Of a DNA stretch of 59,874 nt, positions 27,056 to 35,635 are shown one piece after another. Below the pieces are notes generated by a model that was not told where the DNA came from, ran no database searches, and worked only from the letters and a program-made list of their open reading frames with translations. This stretch comes from Planctomycetota bacterium (GTDB taxonomy: Bacteria > Planctomycetota > Phycisphaerae > Sedimentisphaerales > Anaerobacaceae), in NCBI GenBank assembly GCA_019456195.1, contig VRUK01000021.1, positions 1 through 59,874 of the forward strand, written 5' to 3'. Positions within the stretch are counted from its first letter, which is position 1. Every line of letters begins with the position of its first letter. Both the position numbers and the translations under genes were made by a program.

Positions 27056-27736
27056 TTACATATCGGGCACGGTTTCAGGATAAACCTGGCCAGTCGGACT
27101 TATCTTAAAAATATAAATAAGCCCTTTTGTAAGTCTTGTATAAACGGCGTTGCCATAGACGGCTTCAATGTCGTATTCCTTTAACTTCTTTGGGTCATTT
27201 GCCAGGTCCCAAATATTTGACCAGAACATTTGACTCTGTTTTATAGGCAAAGCTTTAAGCAGATCGCTGTATCGTTGAGGTTCGGTACCGGGCTGTTCTA
27301 TTACAAAGCCTTTTTCCGGAGTCATTTTCTCGCCATAAACTCTTCTCCAAAGGTACAGCGCCCTTGTCGTGCCGTCCATGACCATTTTATTACCGAACTT
27401 CACAATCAAGGCATCAAAGTGGATAATATCACCTTCGATAATGTATTCTTTCTCGAGAATTTTCTTTAGTTTATCGTCTCTGGCAGTCTCAATAAATTTT
27501 ATTGTGGTAAGAAGCCGACCGTCTGTGGTTTGCTGGCTAATTACTTTTGCATAACCTATTTGTTCCTCGTGTGTAAGATTTGTTATGGCCTGTTTGAGAT
27601 GTTTGTTCTCAGCCAGGAGCTGATGTACTGTTTTTGCCCCGTAATAAAGCCCTCGTCCCAGATATGCAACAGGCACAAGGCATATTCCGATTACAATATA
27701 AGCCATTATGCTTGTTTTTTTACGTTTCTCTTCCAT
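27056..27736 (-). CDS. Membrane-anchored protein of unknown function
   Basis: Not recognised. 226 residues if started at ATG 27736 (AAAGGT six bases upstream), rather than the longer frame at 27811. A basic N-terminus (MEEKRKKTS), one transmembrane helix (about residues 9-30), a short coiled-coil-like segment (TVHQLLAENKHLKQAITNL) and then an extracytoplasmic alpha/beta region (about 60-226). This contains DALIVKFGNKMVMDGTTRAL and LYLWRRVYGEKMTPE, which are probably structural. A single-pass signal-anchor topology is inferred. It is divergent from the M14 peptidase, 194 bases away. Confidence 0.7.
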   Translation of the reverse strand: MEEKRKKTSIMAYIVIGICLVPVAYLGRGLYYGAKTVHQLLAENKHLKQAITNLTHEEQIGYAKVISQQTTDGRLLTTIKFIETARDDKLKKILEKEYIIEGDIIHFDALIVKFGNKMVMDGTTRALYLWRRVYGEKMTPEKGFVIEQPGTEPQRYSDLLKALPIKQSQMFWSNIWDLANDPKKLKEYDIEAVYGNAVYTRLTKGLIYIFKISPTGQVYPETVPDM

Positions 27737-27930
27737 TAATACCTTTGTTGCGGAGCTGTTTAATTGTATCAAAAGCGTATTTTCCCTAATTACTGCTGAA
27801 AAGTCAACCATTCGGTCAATCTTTTTATCTGAACTTCTGAGTTTTGCTTTTACTCTTTGCTGAATGAGCTTATAATACCTCCGTATAGCTACTGTGTGGG
27901 AAAGAAAGGAATCTTGAAAGAATATCTGAA

Positions 27931-28761
27931 ATGAATAAAAAGAGTTCTGTCGTCTTGCACATTTACATTATATCGGTTCTTTTTGCTTTGGCTGGTTGCT
28001 ATCAACCCGTAGCCTATCCCGAGTTAGTTACGTCTTCATTGGCACTGTCGGGAACACTGCCGTCTGCGCCATCGCCACCTGTGCCAAAGCTGTCAACGTT
28101 TTTAGTTCCGGGCCAGTACCGTATTGTTGGTACTTCGGTTCAGCGTTTGCCTATTCTGTCCTTTATGCTTGGTCGAGGTCCGGATGTCACTTTTGTCCTA
28201 TCGACAATTCACGGTAATGAGCCGGCCGGCACAACTCTTGTCCGCCGGTTAGGAAAATATCTCCAGCAAGAATCGCACCTTATGGAAGGTCGCAGAGTCG
28301 TGTTTTTGGCCGTAGCTAATCCTGACGGGATGGCGCACAGAAGCCGTTTCAATGCCAATGGCGTGGATCTCAACCGCAATTTTCCGGCGGCTAACCGTGA
28401 TAACAATAGGCAATCCGGAGCTACCCCGCTTTCTGAACCGGAGGCACGTGTAATCAAGCAACTCATCGAGCAATACTCTCCTGACCGTATCATCAGTCTT
28501 CATCAGCCATTGGCCTGTATTGACTACGACGGTCCCGGTACGACTCTGGCTGTTCGAATGGCCCAATATTGCACTTTACCTGTAAAAAAGCTGGGTGCAA
28601 GGCCGGGCTCACTCGGTTCATACGCTGGAGTGGATCTGGGGATTCCCATTATTACCTTTGAAATGCGGCAAAATGACTCAGGGCTCGATTCAAATACCCT
28701 GTGGCAGCGATATGGAAAAGCCCTCGTAGCGGCAATAGTCTATCCGGAGCGAGTCCAATAG
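27931..28761 (+). CDS. M14-family zinc peptidase, lipoprotein (MpaA-like)
   Basis: A metallo-carboxypeptidase/amidase fold. The lipobox LAGC sits at residue 23. Zinc ligands are visible as HGNE (His 94, Glu 97) and LHQ (His 191); substrate Arg/Asn as VDLNRNF; catalytic Glu 244 in ITFEMRQ. 276 residues, close to murein peptide amidase A and other short M14 members, so peptidoglycan-peptide processing in the periplasm is plausible. The long Pro/Ser linker after the lipobox suggests attachment to a membrane or the envelope. Confidence 0.85.
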   Translation: MNKKSSVVLHIYIISVLFALAGCYQPVAYPELVTSSLALSGTLPSAPSPPVPKLSTFLVPGQYRIVGTSVQRLPILSFMLGRGPDVTFVLSTIHGNEPAGTTLVRRLGKYLQQESHLMEGRRVVFLAVANPDGMAHRSRFNANGVDLNRNFPAANRDNNRQSGATPLSEPEARVIKQLIEQYSPDRIISLHQPLACIDYDGPGTTLAVRMAQYCTLPVKKLGARPGSLGSYAGVDLGIPIITFEMRQNDSGLDSNTLWQRYGKALVAAIVYPERVQ

Positions 28762-28867
28762 AAGACTTCGATGGCTGAAAACGTATTTGTTTGTATACAA
28801 TTGTGCGTTTTTTTTTATATCTTATGCCATAAGCCAGTTAAGTAACAGTTGTTCGCTGCCCAAATAA

Positions 28868-28901
28868 AAAAGGCTGCATGCAAAACTGCACACAGCCTTT
28901 T
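28868..28901 (-). terminator. Hairpin terminator between two convergent genes
   Basis: A 9-bp stem (AAAAGGCTG 28868-28876 with 28893-28901), a small internal loop, and an inner TGCA/TGCA stem. Reading on the reverse strand it runs into TTTTTTATTTG, and on the forward strand into TTTT, so it probably stops transcription from both the PEP-CTERM gene and the peptidase gene. Confidence 0.8.
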
Positions 28902-28924
28902 GATTCTTAATTGTTTAGAAAATC

Positions 28925-29596
28925 TTACAATGTTCTGCGCCTGCGCAGCCATGTGACAAGACCGGCTCCAATACTGCCGAGCAACAAAGCTCCCGGTGCG
29001 GGGATGGGAATTGTTGTAAACTGGAAATTTGGACCAAAGTCGATACCTCCACCTCCAAGATCAACTTGAATAGGGTAACGGAATCCTGGATCAGGGGAGA
29101 AGTTTAATACATGATTACCGATCGTAATAAATGGATCGACCTGAAAGTTGCCGGGTTGTGGAGATTGTACATTATCAGATTCTGCAAAGTTATCAGCCCA
29201 TTGAAATCCTATGACATACATTTCTCCCGCACTCAGAGTAATTGGAGTAATCTCGGCGTAGCGAAACTCGTCGAGTGCCGGGTTTATTGTTCCCAGCCCA
29301 AGAGTAGTTGAGGTCAAAAGAGCTTCGTCAGCAACTCGCCAAATACCGATTGGAATCTGGTATTTAAAACCGAGACTTTTATCCGACAAAGACGAGAAAT
29401 AATCATCCCACATTCCTAAGTGAGTTACGTTGATGGGACTAATGGGTGTAAACTGCCAGCCTTCGGTGATCAAACGTGTTTTTGACCAACCCAATGTGCT
29501 AATATTGCTAACGGCTACATTAGCGTTAGCCAAGTTACTCAAGATGGTCAAACTTAAAAGAATACCTATACCTAATAGTATCGCTGTTCGTTTCAT
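28925..29596 (-). CDS. PEP-CTERM-type sorted exoprotein (DUF4082-like)
   Basis: A 223-residue secreted protein. Signal peptide 1-25 (ending ANA), a beta-rich middle resembling DUF4082 (VGWQF-type: [20 protein letters not shown]), and a tripartite C-terminal sorting signal: PAPG at 199-202, a hydrophobic span ([15 protein letters not shown]) and RRRR. The PAP variant of PEP is usual in Phycisphaerae. Such proteins are cleaved by an exosortase and often linked to exopolysaccharide; an EpsI homologue opens the EPS locus at 40679. AGGAGG lies six bases before the ATG. Adhesion or floc formation is the usual guess; no catalytic motif. Confidence 0.9.
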   Translation of the reverse strand: MKRTAILLGIGILLSLTILSNLANANVAVSNISTLGWSKTRLITEGWQFTPISPINVTHLGMWDDYFSSLSDKSLGFKYQIPIGIWRVADEALLTSTTLGLGTINPALDEFRYAEITPITLSAGEMYVIGFQWADNFAESDNVQSPQPGNFQVDPFITIGNHVLNFSPDPGFRYPIQVDLGGGGIDFGPNFQFTTIPIPAPGALLLGSIGAGLVTWLRRRRTL

Positions 29597-29725
29597 AACT
29601 TTCCTCCTCTGTTTTAACGCGTTATTAAGGGCTTTTTCTAAAGTTGCTGGTACGCAAGTATTTACATAAATAAAACAGCAAACACCTCACTAAAGTGCTT
29701 ATTTACCCTGCTTCCCTGTAGGAAT

Positions 29726-29751
29726 ACATACTCTGAAAATCAGAAGTATGT
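29726..29751. other. Stem-loop in the PEP-CTERM/uvrB intergenic region
   Basis: ACATACT pairs with AGTATGT, and CTGA with TCAG, leaving one bulged A and a three-A loop: 11 base pairs. It lies about 130 bases upstream of the PEP-CTERM start and 200 bases before uvrB. Flanking TAGGAAT and TAGGTTCT add imperfect symmetry. Either a protein-binding operator or a structured leader element for the reverse-strand gene. Confidence 0.5.
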
Positions 29752-29897
29752 AGGTTCTCCAAATTTAACCTCTGATAGGATGATACCAGCTTAAAAGTTG
29801 AATTTCAAGAAAAAACTCAGAAAATATGGAAAAGTTGAAAAATATACTTCTATACTTTTGTTTGGCAAGAAATAACCACATTCTTACCTAACTGGAT

Positions 29898-29927
29898 TTG
29901 GCAATAAAAAGACGTGAGTTTTATGTA
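29898..29927 (+). promoter_or_regulatory. Candidate promoter of uvrB
   Basis: TTGGCA (29898-29903), 18-base spacer, TATGTA (29922-29927), ending 26 bases before the ATG. The leader would be short, around 20 bases. Confidence 0.4.
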
Positions 29928-29953
29928 ATAACCGACTAAGATAGAGTTATAAA

Positions 29954-32011
29954 ATGGGTATATTCAAGATGAACAATGAGTTTAATCCTGCTGGCGACCA
30001 ACCGCAAGCCATCGAAAGGCTCGTAGAAGGATTGCGCTGCGGCAAAAAATTACAAACCCTGATGGGCGTGACCGGCAGCGGTAAAACCTTCACGATGGCA
30101 AATGTCATTGCTCAACATAATATGCCGGCTCTTGTTATCTCTCACAATAAGACGTTAGCCGCTCAGCTTTATGAGGAATTTAAGGAGTTGTTTCCAGAAA
30201 ACGCCGTTGAATATTTTGTCAGCTACTATGATTATTATCAGCCCGAAGCATACATCCCCCAGCGGGACATATATATAGAAAAGGACGCCTCAAGGAACAA
30301 TGACCTTGACCGGCTCCGCCTTTCAACAACTACCAGTCTTTCAACAAGGAATGATTGTATTATCGTCGCGTCCGTCTCCTGCATTTTCGGTCTTGGCTCG
30401 CCCGAAGATTATAAAGCCAGCGTTGTTGGCATCCGAACAGGGGATAGTTGCAATAGAAATGAGCTGCTTGGCAAATTAGCCGACATACAGTACACCAGAA
30501 ATGACATTGATTTTCAGAGAGGAACGTTCAGAGTTCGCGGTGATGTGGTAGAGCTTCATCCTTCTTACGAATCTTTTGCCGTCCGGGTCGAATTTTTCGG
30601 TGATGAAATAGAAAAGATAAGCTATATAAATCCGGTGTCCGCTGAAATCCTCGCAGTCGAAGATCAGCTATTTGTATATCCGGCGCAGCATTACATTATG
30701 CCGTCTGAGAGAATCGGCTCTGCGGTAGAGAGTATAAAGGCCGAGCTTGAGCAGCGATTAGCTGAGTTTAGAGGGCAGGGCAAGCTTCTTGAAGCTCAAC
30801 GGCTGCAGGCACGGACGATGTATGATATCGAAATGATGGAGGAAATCGGATATTGCAGCGGGATAGAGAATTATGCACGGCATCTGGCGGGCCTGCAGCC
30901 CAATGCCAGACCTTATACTCTGATTGATTATTTTCCGGAAGATTTCCTTTTGTTTATCGACGAATCCCACGTTACCATTCCGCAAGTGCGGGCAATGTGG
31001 GCGGGAGACAGACACAGGAAAGAAACTCTTGTAGGGCACGGCTTCAGACTACCCAGCGCATTGGATAACAGGCCACTGCGTTTTGAGGAATTTCAGGAAA
31101 GCTGGGCTAAGGTCATTTTTGTTTCTGCTACACCTGCGCCATTTGAGATGGAACAGTGTGATAACGAAGTTGTCGAACAAATCATCAGGCCGACGGGAGT
31201 TCTGGACCCGGAAATCTATGTATATCCGGCGGCAAATCAGATTTCGCACCTTTTGGGCGAGATTAAAAAACGGGTCAAAGTTGGGGAACGAACACTCGTT
31301 ACCACGCTGACAAAAAGGATGGCTGAGGACCTGTCCGGTTTCATAGCAAAGAAAGGTATCAAATGCCGTTACCTGCACAGTGAAATCGATACTTTCGAAA
31401 GAATTGAGATACTTCGGGCTTTGCGCAAGGGCGAATTTGAAGTACTGGTAGGAGTAAACCTGCTGAGGGAAGGTCTGGATTTGCCGGAGGTTTCAGCAGT
31501 CGCCATCCTTGATGCCGATAAGGAAGGTTTTTTGCGAAGTCAGACCTCTCTTATACAAACAATCGGCAGAACCGCGCGAAATATCAATGCTACTGTCTTT
31601 TTGTATGGGGACAGAGTTACCAAATCGATGCAAAAAGCTATTGACGAAACGAACAGGCGCCGTAAAATCCAGTTAGAATACAACAAAGAGCACAATATTA
31701 CACCCGAAACAATAAAGAAGGAGATTCGTAAAAGTCTGACCGAGCAGATAAAAGCAAGGCGGACCGCCCGAGAAGCGGTTTGTTTCGGTGACTCAGAATA
31801 TGAAAAGGTGGAATTAGCTTCTCAAATTGAGAAGGAAATGCTTGAAGCTGCCCAGAGCCTTGATTTTGAACAGGCCGCTTTCTTGCGGGACCAACTTAGG
31901 GAGCTGAAAGAGTTGCCGGAGCTGGTTCTGGTCAACTCAAAGAAAAAGAAAAGAGACTTTTTGGCGACAAAGAAACAGAAGAGATTTAAGAAAAAGACAC
32001 CTTCATCATGA
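29954..32011 (+). CDS. uvrB: Excinuclease ABC subunit B
   Basis: DNA-damage verification helicase of nucleotide excision repair. 685 residues with Walker A GVTGSGKT, the beta-hairpin region [20 protein letters not shown], the [10 protein letters not shown] motif, helicase motifs [16 protein letters not shown] and QTIGRTARN, and the C-terminal UVR coiled coil ([23 protein letters not shown], split here as two helices). The start at ATG 29954 adds five residues to ATG 29969; neither has a strong Shine-Dalgarno. It is followed at 28 bases by nadC. A lysine-rich tail (KKKKRDF...KKTPSS) ends it. Confidence 0.97.
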   Translation: MGIFKMNNEFNPAGDQPQAIERLVEGLRCGKKLQTLMGVTGSGKTFTMANVIAQHNMPALVISHNKTLAAQLYEEFKELFPENAVEYFVSYYDYYQPEAYIPQRDIYIEKDASRNNDLDRLRLSTTTSLSTRNDCIIVASVSCIFGLGSPEDYKASVVGIRTGDSCNRNELLGKLADIQYTRNDIDFQRGTFRVRGDVVELHPSYESFAVRVEFFGDEIEKISYINPVSAEILAVEDQLFVYPAQHYIMPSERIGSAVESIKAELEQRLAEFRGQGKLLEAQRLQARTMYDIEMMEEIGYCSGIENYARHLAGLQPNARPYTLIDYFPEDFLLFIDESHVTIPQVRAMWAGDRHRKETLVGHGFRLPSALDNRPLRFEEFQESWAKVIFVSATPAPFEMEQCDNEVVEQIIRPTGVLDPEIYVYPAANQISHLLGEIKKRVKVGERTLVTTLTKRMAEDLSGFIAKKGIKCRYLHSEIDTFERIEILRALRKGEFEVLVGVNLLREGLDLPEVSAVAILDADKEGFLRSQTSLIQTIGRTARNINATVFLYGDRVTKSMQKAIDETNRRRKIQLEYNKEHNITPETIKKEIRKSLTEQIKARRTAREAVCFGDSEYEKVELASQIEKEMLEAAQSLDFEQAAFLRDQLRELKELPELVLVNSKKKKRDFLATKKQKRFKKKTPSS

Positions 32012-32039
32012 AGTTGATTGTAGAAGGAAAAGAAATAAG

Positions 32040-32912
32040 ATGAGAAAACTTAACATTGCAAAAGTTCGGCCTCTTATCCAAATGGCCATCGATGAGGACC
32101 TCGGGAGGGGGGATGTGACGAGTGAGCTTCTTTTCAAAGACAATATTGTTGATAAAGCAAATATTATCTCACGTGAAGAAATAGTTGTAAGCGGAATAGA
32201 GGTAGTTCGGGAGATTCTCAAGTGCTACGATGAGAGACTCAAGTTGAAAATAACTATCAATGACGGTGAAACGGCTCACGTAGGGAGCAAAATTGCGGCT
32301 GTCGAAGGGCCTTTGCGCACTATGCTCACCGCTGAGCGGGTTATGCTGAATTTCCTCCAGAGACTCAGCGGAATAGCCACAACAACTCAGAAGTATGTTC
32401 GTGCTATTCAGGGCACAAAAGCAAAGATTTACGATACTCGTAAAACAATTCCCGGGTGGCGAATCCTCGAAAAGTACGCGGTTCGCTGCGGTGGGGGATA
32501 TAATCACCGACTTGGGCTGTACGATGGTGTTCTGATTAAAGATAACCATCTGGCCCAGTTGGGCAGGAATTTCCAGGCGAAACTGCAGAAAATAATTTTC
32601 CAGGCCGGAAAACTAAAAGGTGTCAAATTCATTGCTGTTGAGGTTGATCACGTCGATGACCAACTCAATTACGTGCTAAAAATTCCCGGCATTGATATTG
32701 TGCTGCTCGACAATATGGGCCAGTGGCAGTTAAAGCACGCTGTGGATATGCGAAACAAGATGTGCGGCAGGAATAAAAAGCCGTTACTCGAGGCATCAGG
32801 CAATGTTACATTGAGCAATGTTTCAGCTATCGCCCAGTGCGGCATCGACCGAATCGCCATAGGCGCAATCACTCACTCGGCCAAAGCTGTCGATATTGGA
32901 CTTGACAGGTAA
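32040..32912 (+). CDS. nadC: Nicotinate-nucleotide pyrophosphorylase (carboxylating)
   Basis: Converts quinolinate and PRPP to nicotinate mononucleotide in de novo NAD synthesis. Signatures: DLGRGDVTSELL, ERVMLNFLQRLSGIAT, DTRKTIPGWR, CGGGYNHRLGLYDGVLIKDNH (read as two parts), EVDHVDD and the C-terminal LEASGNVTLSNV and GIDRIAIGAITHS. 290 residues, normal. AGGAAA lies ahead of the ATG. It is followed directly by birA, seven bases after its stop. Confidence 0.97.
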   Translation: MRKLNIAKVRPLIQMAIDEDLGRGDVTSELLFKDNIVDKANIISREEIVVSGIEVVREILKCYDERLKLKITINDGETAHVGSKIAAVEGPLRTMLTAERVMLNFLQRLSGIATTTQKYVRAIQGTKAKIYDTRKTIPGWRILEKYAVRCGGGYNHRLGLYDGVLIKDNHLAQLGRNFQAKLQKIIFQAGKLKGVKFIAVEVDHVDDQLNYVLKIPGIDIVLLDNMGQWQLKHAVDMRNKMCGRNKKPLLEASGNVTLSNVSAIAQCGIDRIAIGAITHSAKAVDIGLDR

Positions 32913-32919
32913 AAAAGTT

Positions 32920-33711
32920 ATGCCGATAAACGACCTTCTTGATCCTGACAAGATAAAGTCGAATCTGAGAACCAAGCGCATCGGAAGGAAAATCCTCGTC
33001 TATAATCGCACATCAAGTACACAGAAAATTGCCGCCGAGTATGCAAGGAATAAAGGAAATGACGGCCTTGTAATTTTCGCTGAAGAACAGACTGAAGGCA
33101 AAGGGCGAGCCGACAACAAATGGCTCAGCAGCCGATCTGAGAGCATTCTTTGTTCGATTATTCTGACTGATAACAAATTAAACGCAGAGCTTCTTTCACT
33201 GACATGCGCGGTGGCAGTGGCTGAAGCCATCGGCAAATCAGCCAATGGCGAAGCAAAAATCAAATGGCCGAACGATATAATGCTGAACGGCAAAAAAGTG
33301 GCCGGTATTCTGCTCGAATCAAAAACAGGCAGCGGTGGTAACACCTGTATAATAGGCGTTGGAATAAACTGTCACCAAAAAAAAGACTCCTTCCCTGTTG
33401 AACTACAGCCAATCGCAACAAGTATAGATATTGAGAGTCACTCAGTATCGGACCGTATCTCGCTGGCAAAACGACTGCTTACTTCTATGGAATACTGGCT
33501 TGAAGTGGCGGCCCAAAAAGGCGAAAAAGTGATAGACCAATGGCACAGCCTCAGCATTCAATTGGGCCACAGAGTTAAGCTTATCTACAATAGCCATGAA
33601 TTTTCCGGCAATTGCATCGGAATAGACCCGGAAAAAGGCCTTATCCTGCAGTTAGACACGGGTGGCGTAAGAATGTTCGATGCTGGACATACGACTATTA
33701 TCAAACAATAA
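32920..33711 (+). CDS. birA: Biotin-[acetyl-CoA-carboxylase] ligase
   Basis: Activates biotin with ATP and attaches it to carboxyl-carrier domains. The catalytic core has the biotinyl-AMP loop as EGKGRADNKWLS (GRGR.. in E. coli), the IKWPNDI motif and GKKVAGILLES, then a C-terminal SH3-like domain. No N-terminal helix-turn-helix is present, so it is a class I enzyme without repressor function. I start at ATG 32920 (AGGT nine bases upstream); a TTG at 32896 lies inside nadC and is less likely. 263 residues. Confidence 0.93.
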   Translation: MPINDLLDPDKIKSNLRTKRIGRKILVYNRTSSTQKIAAEYARNKGNDGLVIFAEEQTEGKGRADNKWLSSRSESILCSIILTDNKLNAELLSLTCAVAVAEAIGKSANGEAKIKWPNDIMLNGKKVAGILLESKTGSGGNTCIIGVGINCHQKKDSFPVELQPIATSIDIESHSVSDRISLAKRLLTSMEYWLEVAAQKGEKVIDQWHSLSIQLGHRVKLIYNSHEFSGNCIGIDPEKGLILQLDTGGVRMFDAGHTTIIKQ

Positions 33712-33845
33712 CAAACCTCTTTTATTTAAGGCTTTGCTTAGTCTGCCGTAAAAAAACAAACATTAAGTTTCGTTTTTTGTTTTTTTTTCGTTATATTACT
33801 GTTCTTAGGTAAATACATAGTTTTTGAAAGGAAAGGGACCGAAAA

Positions 33846-35570
33846 ATGTTAAAAAATAAATTGAGGAAACAATCACTCATAGTCTGGCTGGGATTAGTAG
33901 TTTGTTTGTTGGCTGCCTGTTCCAATGAACAGGTTAATGCCGGGAGTTCAGCACAGTCCTCAAGTTTCTTAAAAGCCGACAAACAGGACGTTCAACGGTG
34001 GCGGGAAATGAAATTCGGCCTGTTTATTCACTGGGGGCCGGTTAGTCTGAAGGGTACGGAAATCGGCTGGTCCCGCGGTGGTGAGCGGCGAGGCCGAAAC
34101 GATAAAAAAACAGGCTCCATTCCCATTGAGATTTATGACAATCTCTACAAGCAATTCAATCCGGTCAAGTTCGATGCGGACGAATGGATACAAACCGCCA
34201 AAGATGCCGGTATGAAGTACCTCGTGTTCACGAGCAAACATCATGATGGCTTCTCAATGTTCGACACCCAGCAGACCGACTACAAGATCACCAGCAAGGA
34301 TTCTCCCTACGGCAAGGATGTATGCAAGCAGTTGGCCGACGCCTGCCACCGGCACGGCTTGGGCCTGGGTTGGTACTATTCACCGCGCGACTGGTACCAC
34401 CCGGACTTCGCTACGAAGAATCACCAGAAGTACCTGAAATTCTACATGAATCAGTTACGCGAGTTGTGCACGAACTACGGCAAGTTGGATATCCTGTGGT
34501 TTGATGGATTGGACAGCCCGCGTGAGCTGTGGGGTGATACACCGGTGGAGTCTTACAAGATGCTGCGCACGTTGCAGCCGGACATCATTCTCAACAACCG
34601 CGGCGGTCTTCCCGGCGACCACGATACGCCTGAACAGAGAGTCGGAAAATTCCAGAACGACCGGCCCTGGGAGACCTGCATGACAATTTGTCGGCAGTGG
34701 GCATGGAAACCTAACGACCAGATGAAATCTCTTAAGCAGTGTATAGACACACTTGTTCGCGTTGTCGGCGGGGACGGCAATCTTCTTTTCAATGTTGGGC
34801 CTATGCCGGACGGCAGAATCGAGCCGAGGCAGGTCGAACGACTTAAGAAGATGGGGAAATGGCTGGATGAATATGGCAGGAGTATTTACGCGACTCGCGG
34901 CGGTCCATTTAAGCCGGGTGGTTGGGGTGCCAGCACACACAAAGGTAATACCATTTACATTCACGTTCTTAATTGGCAGGAGGATACTCTTACACTGCCG
35001 CCTATCCCGAAGAAAATCATCGCAAGTTCTGTTATGACCGGCGGGACTGTAACAGTCAAGCAGACAAAAAAAGCCATCGAAATTTCTGTCCCGAAGTCTT
35101 ACCGTCGTGAAATTGATACAATCATTGTGTTGGAACTTGACGGTACTGCGAAGGCAATCAGCCCGCGAGCATTGTTGTCCAGTTCATTAACGGCGGAAAA
35201 AAGGGCCAGGGCCTCAAATATTTTCCAAAAAAACGCATCCTACGGCGCCTCTAAAGCCGTGGATGACGACTCGGCCACACGCTGGGCTACCGACTCTGGC
35301 ACACAGCAGGCCTGGCTCGAAGTGGACCTTGGAAAATCGACTACGTTTAACAGCGTCAAAATCATAGAAGATTACGATCGCGTAAAGGAATTTGAACTAC
35401 AACGCAGAGATGGCGACCGATGGAAAACATTTGCTCGGGGCACAAAGCTCGGGCATGACTATTCTAAGCAATTTGAACCTGTTACTGGCCGTTATATTAG
35501 ACTAAACATACTCAAGGCCACTGACGGGCCAACCATTTGCGAGTTCCAGCTTTTCGAACCTAAGAAGTAG
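33846..35570 (+). CDS. Alpha-L-fucosidase GH29 with C-terminal F5/8C domain, lipoprotein
   Basis: Exo-hydrolysis of terminal alpha-L-fucose. Lipobox LLAAC at residue 25; GH29 (beta/alpha)8 domain at about 45-345 with MKFGLFIHWGP, FTSKHHDGFSMFDT and the nucleophile Asp 220 in ILWFDGL; a beta-sandwich (about 350-435); then an F5/8C (CBM32-like) domain at about 452-570. AAGGGA lies seven bases before the ATG. By eye, bases about 34200-34700 use markedly more G/C in third positions than the two ends of the gene, which may mean a mosaic origin. With the sulfatases it suggests use of sulfated fucans or fucosylated glycans. Confidence 0.93.
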   Translation: MLKNKLRKQSLIVWLGLVVCLLAACSNEQVNAGSSAQSSSFLKADKQDVQRWREMKFGLFIHWGPVSLKGTEIGWSRGGERRGRNDKKTGSIPIEIYDNLYKQFNPVKFDADEWIQTAKDAGMKYLVFTSKHHDGFSMFDTQQTDYKITSKDSPYGKDVCKQLADACHRHGLGLGWYYSPRDWYHPDFATKNHQKYLKFYMNQLRELCTNYGKLDILWFDGLDSPRELWGDTPVESYKMLRTLQPDIILNNRGGLPGDHDTPEQRVGKFQNDRPWETCMTICRQWAWKPNDQMKSLKQCIDTLVRVVGGDGNLLFNVGPMPDGRIEPRQVERLKKMGKWLDEYGRSIYATRGGPFKPGGWGASTHKGNTIYIHVLNWQEDTLTLPPIPKKIIASSVMTGGTVTVKQTKKAIEISVPKSYRREIDTIIVLELDGTAKAISPRALLSSSLTAEKRARASNIFQKNASYGASKAVDDDSATRWATDSGTQQAWLEVDLGKSTTFNSVKIIEDYDRVKEFELQRRDGDRWKTFARGTKLGHDYSKQFEPVTGRYIRLNILKATDGPTICEFQLFEPKK

Positions 35571-35635
35571 CGCTGTTATTGCTTTGTCTTATTGAGTTTG
35601 TATCAGGGCAAGAGGGTTTTGAGTTAATGGATTGA

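Larger units (their letters stand above)
29597..29953. other. Divergent intergenic region, PEP-CTERM gene / uvrB
   Basis: 357 bases without a convincing gene. It carries a bulged 11-bp hairpin at 29726-29751 and a candidate uvrB promoter at 29898-29927, both entered separately. No LexA-type box that I can recognise lies before uvrB, though planctomycete LexA sites are not known well enough for this to mean much. Confidence 0.5.

Noticed and set aside
29597..29953. LexA/SOS box before uvrB
   Set aside because: No palindrome matching CTG-N10-CAG or GAAC-N4-GTTC was found near the candidate promoter.
33752..33790. A-rich/T-rich inverted repeat after birA
   Set aside because: Stem almost all A:T and explained by homopolymer runs; not a convincing terminator although it lies in the right place.
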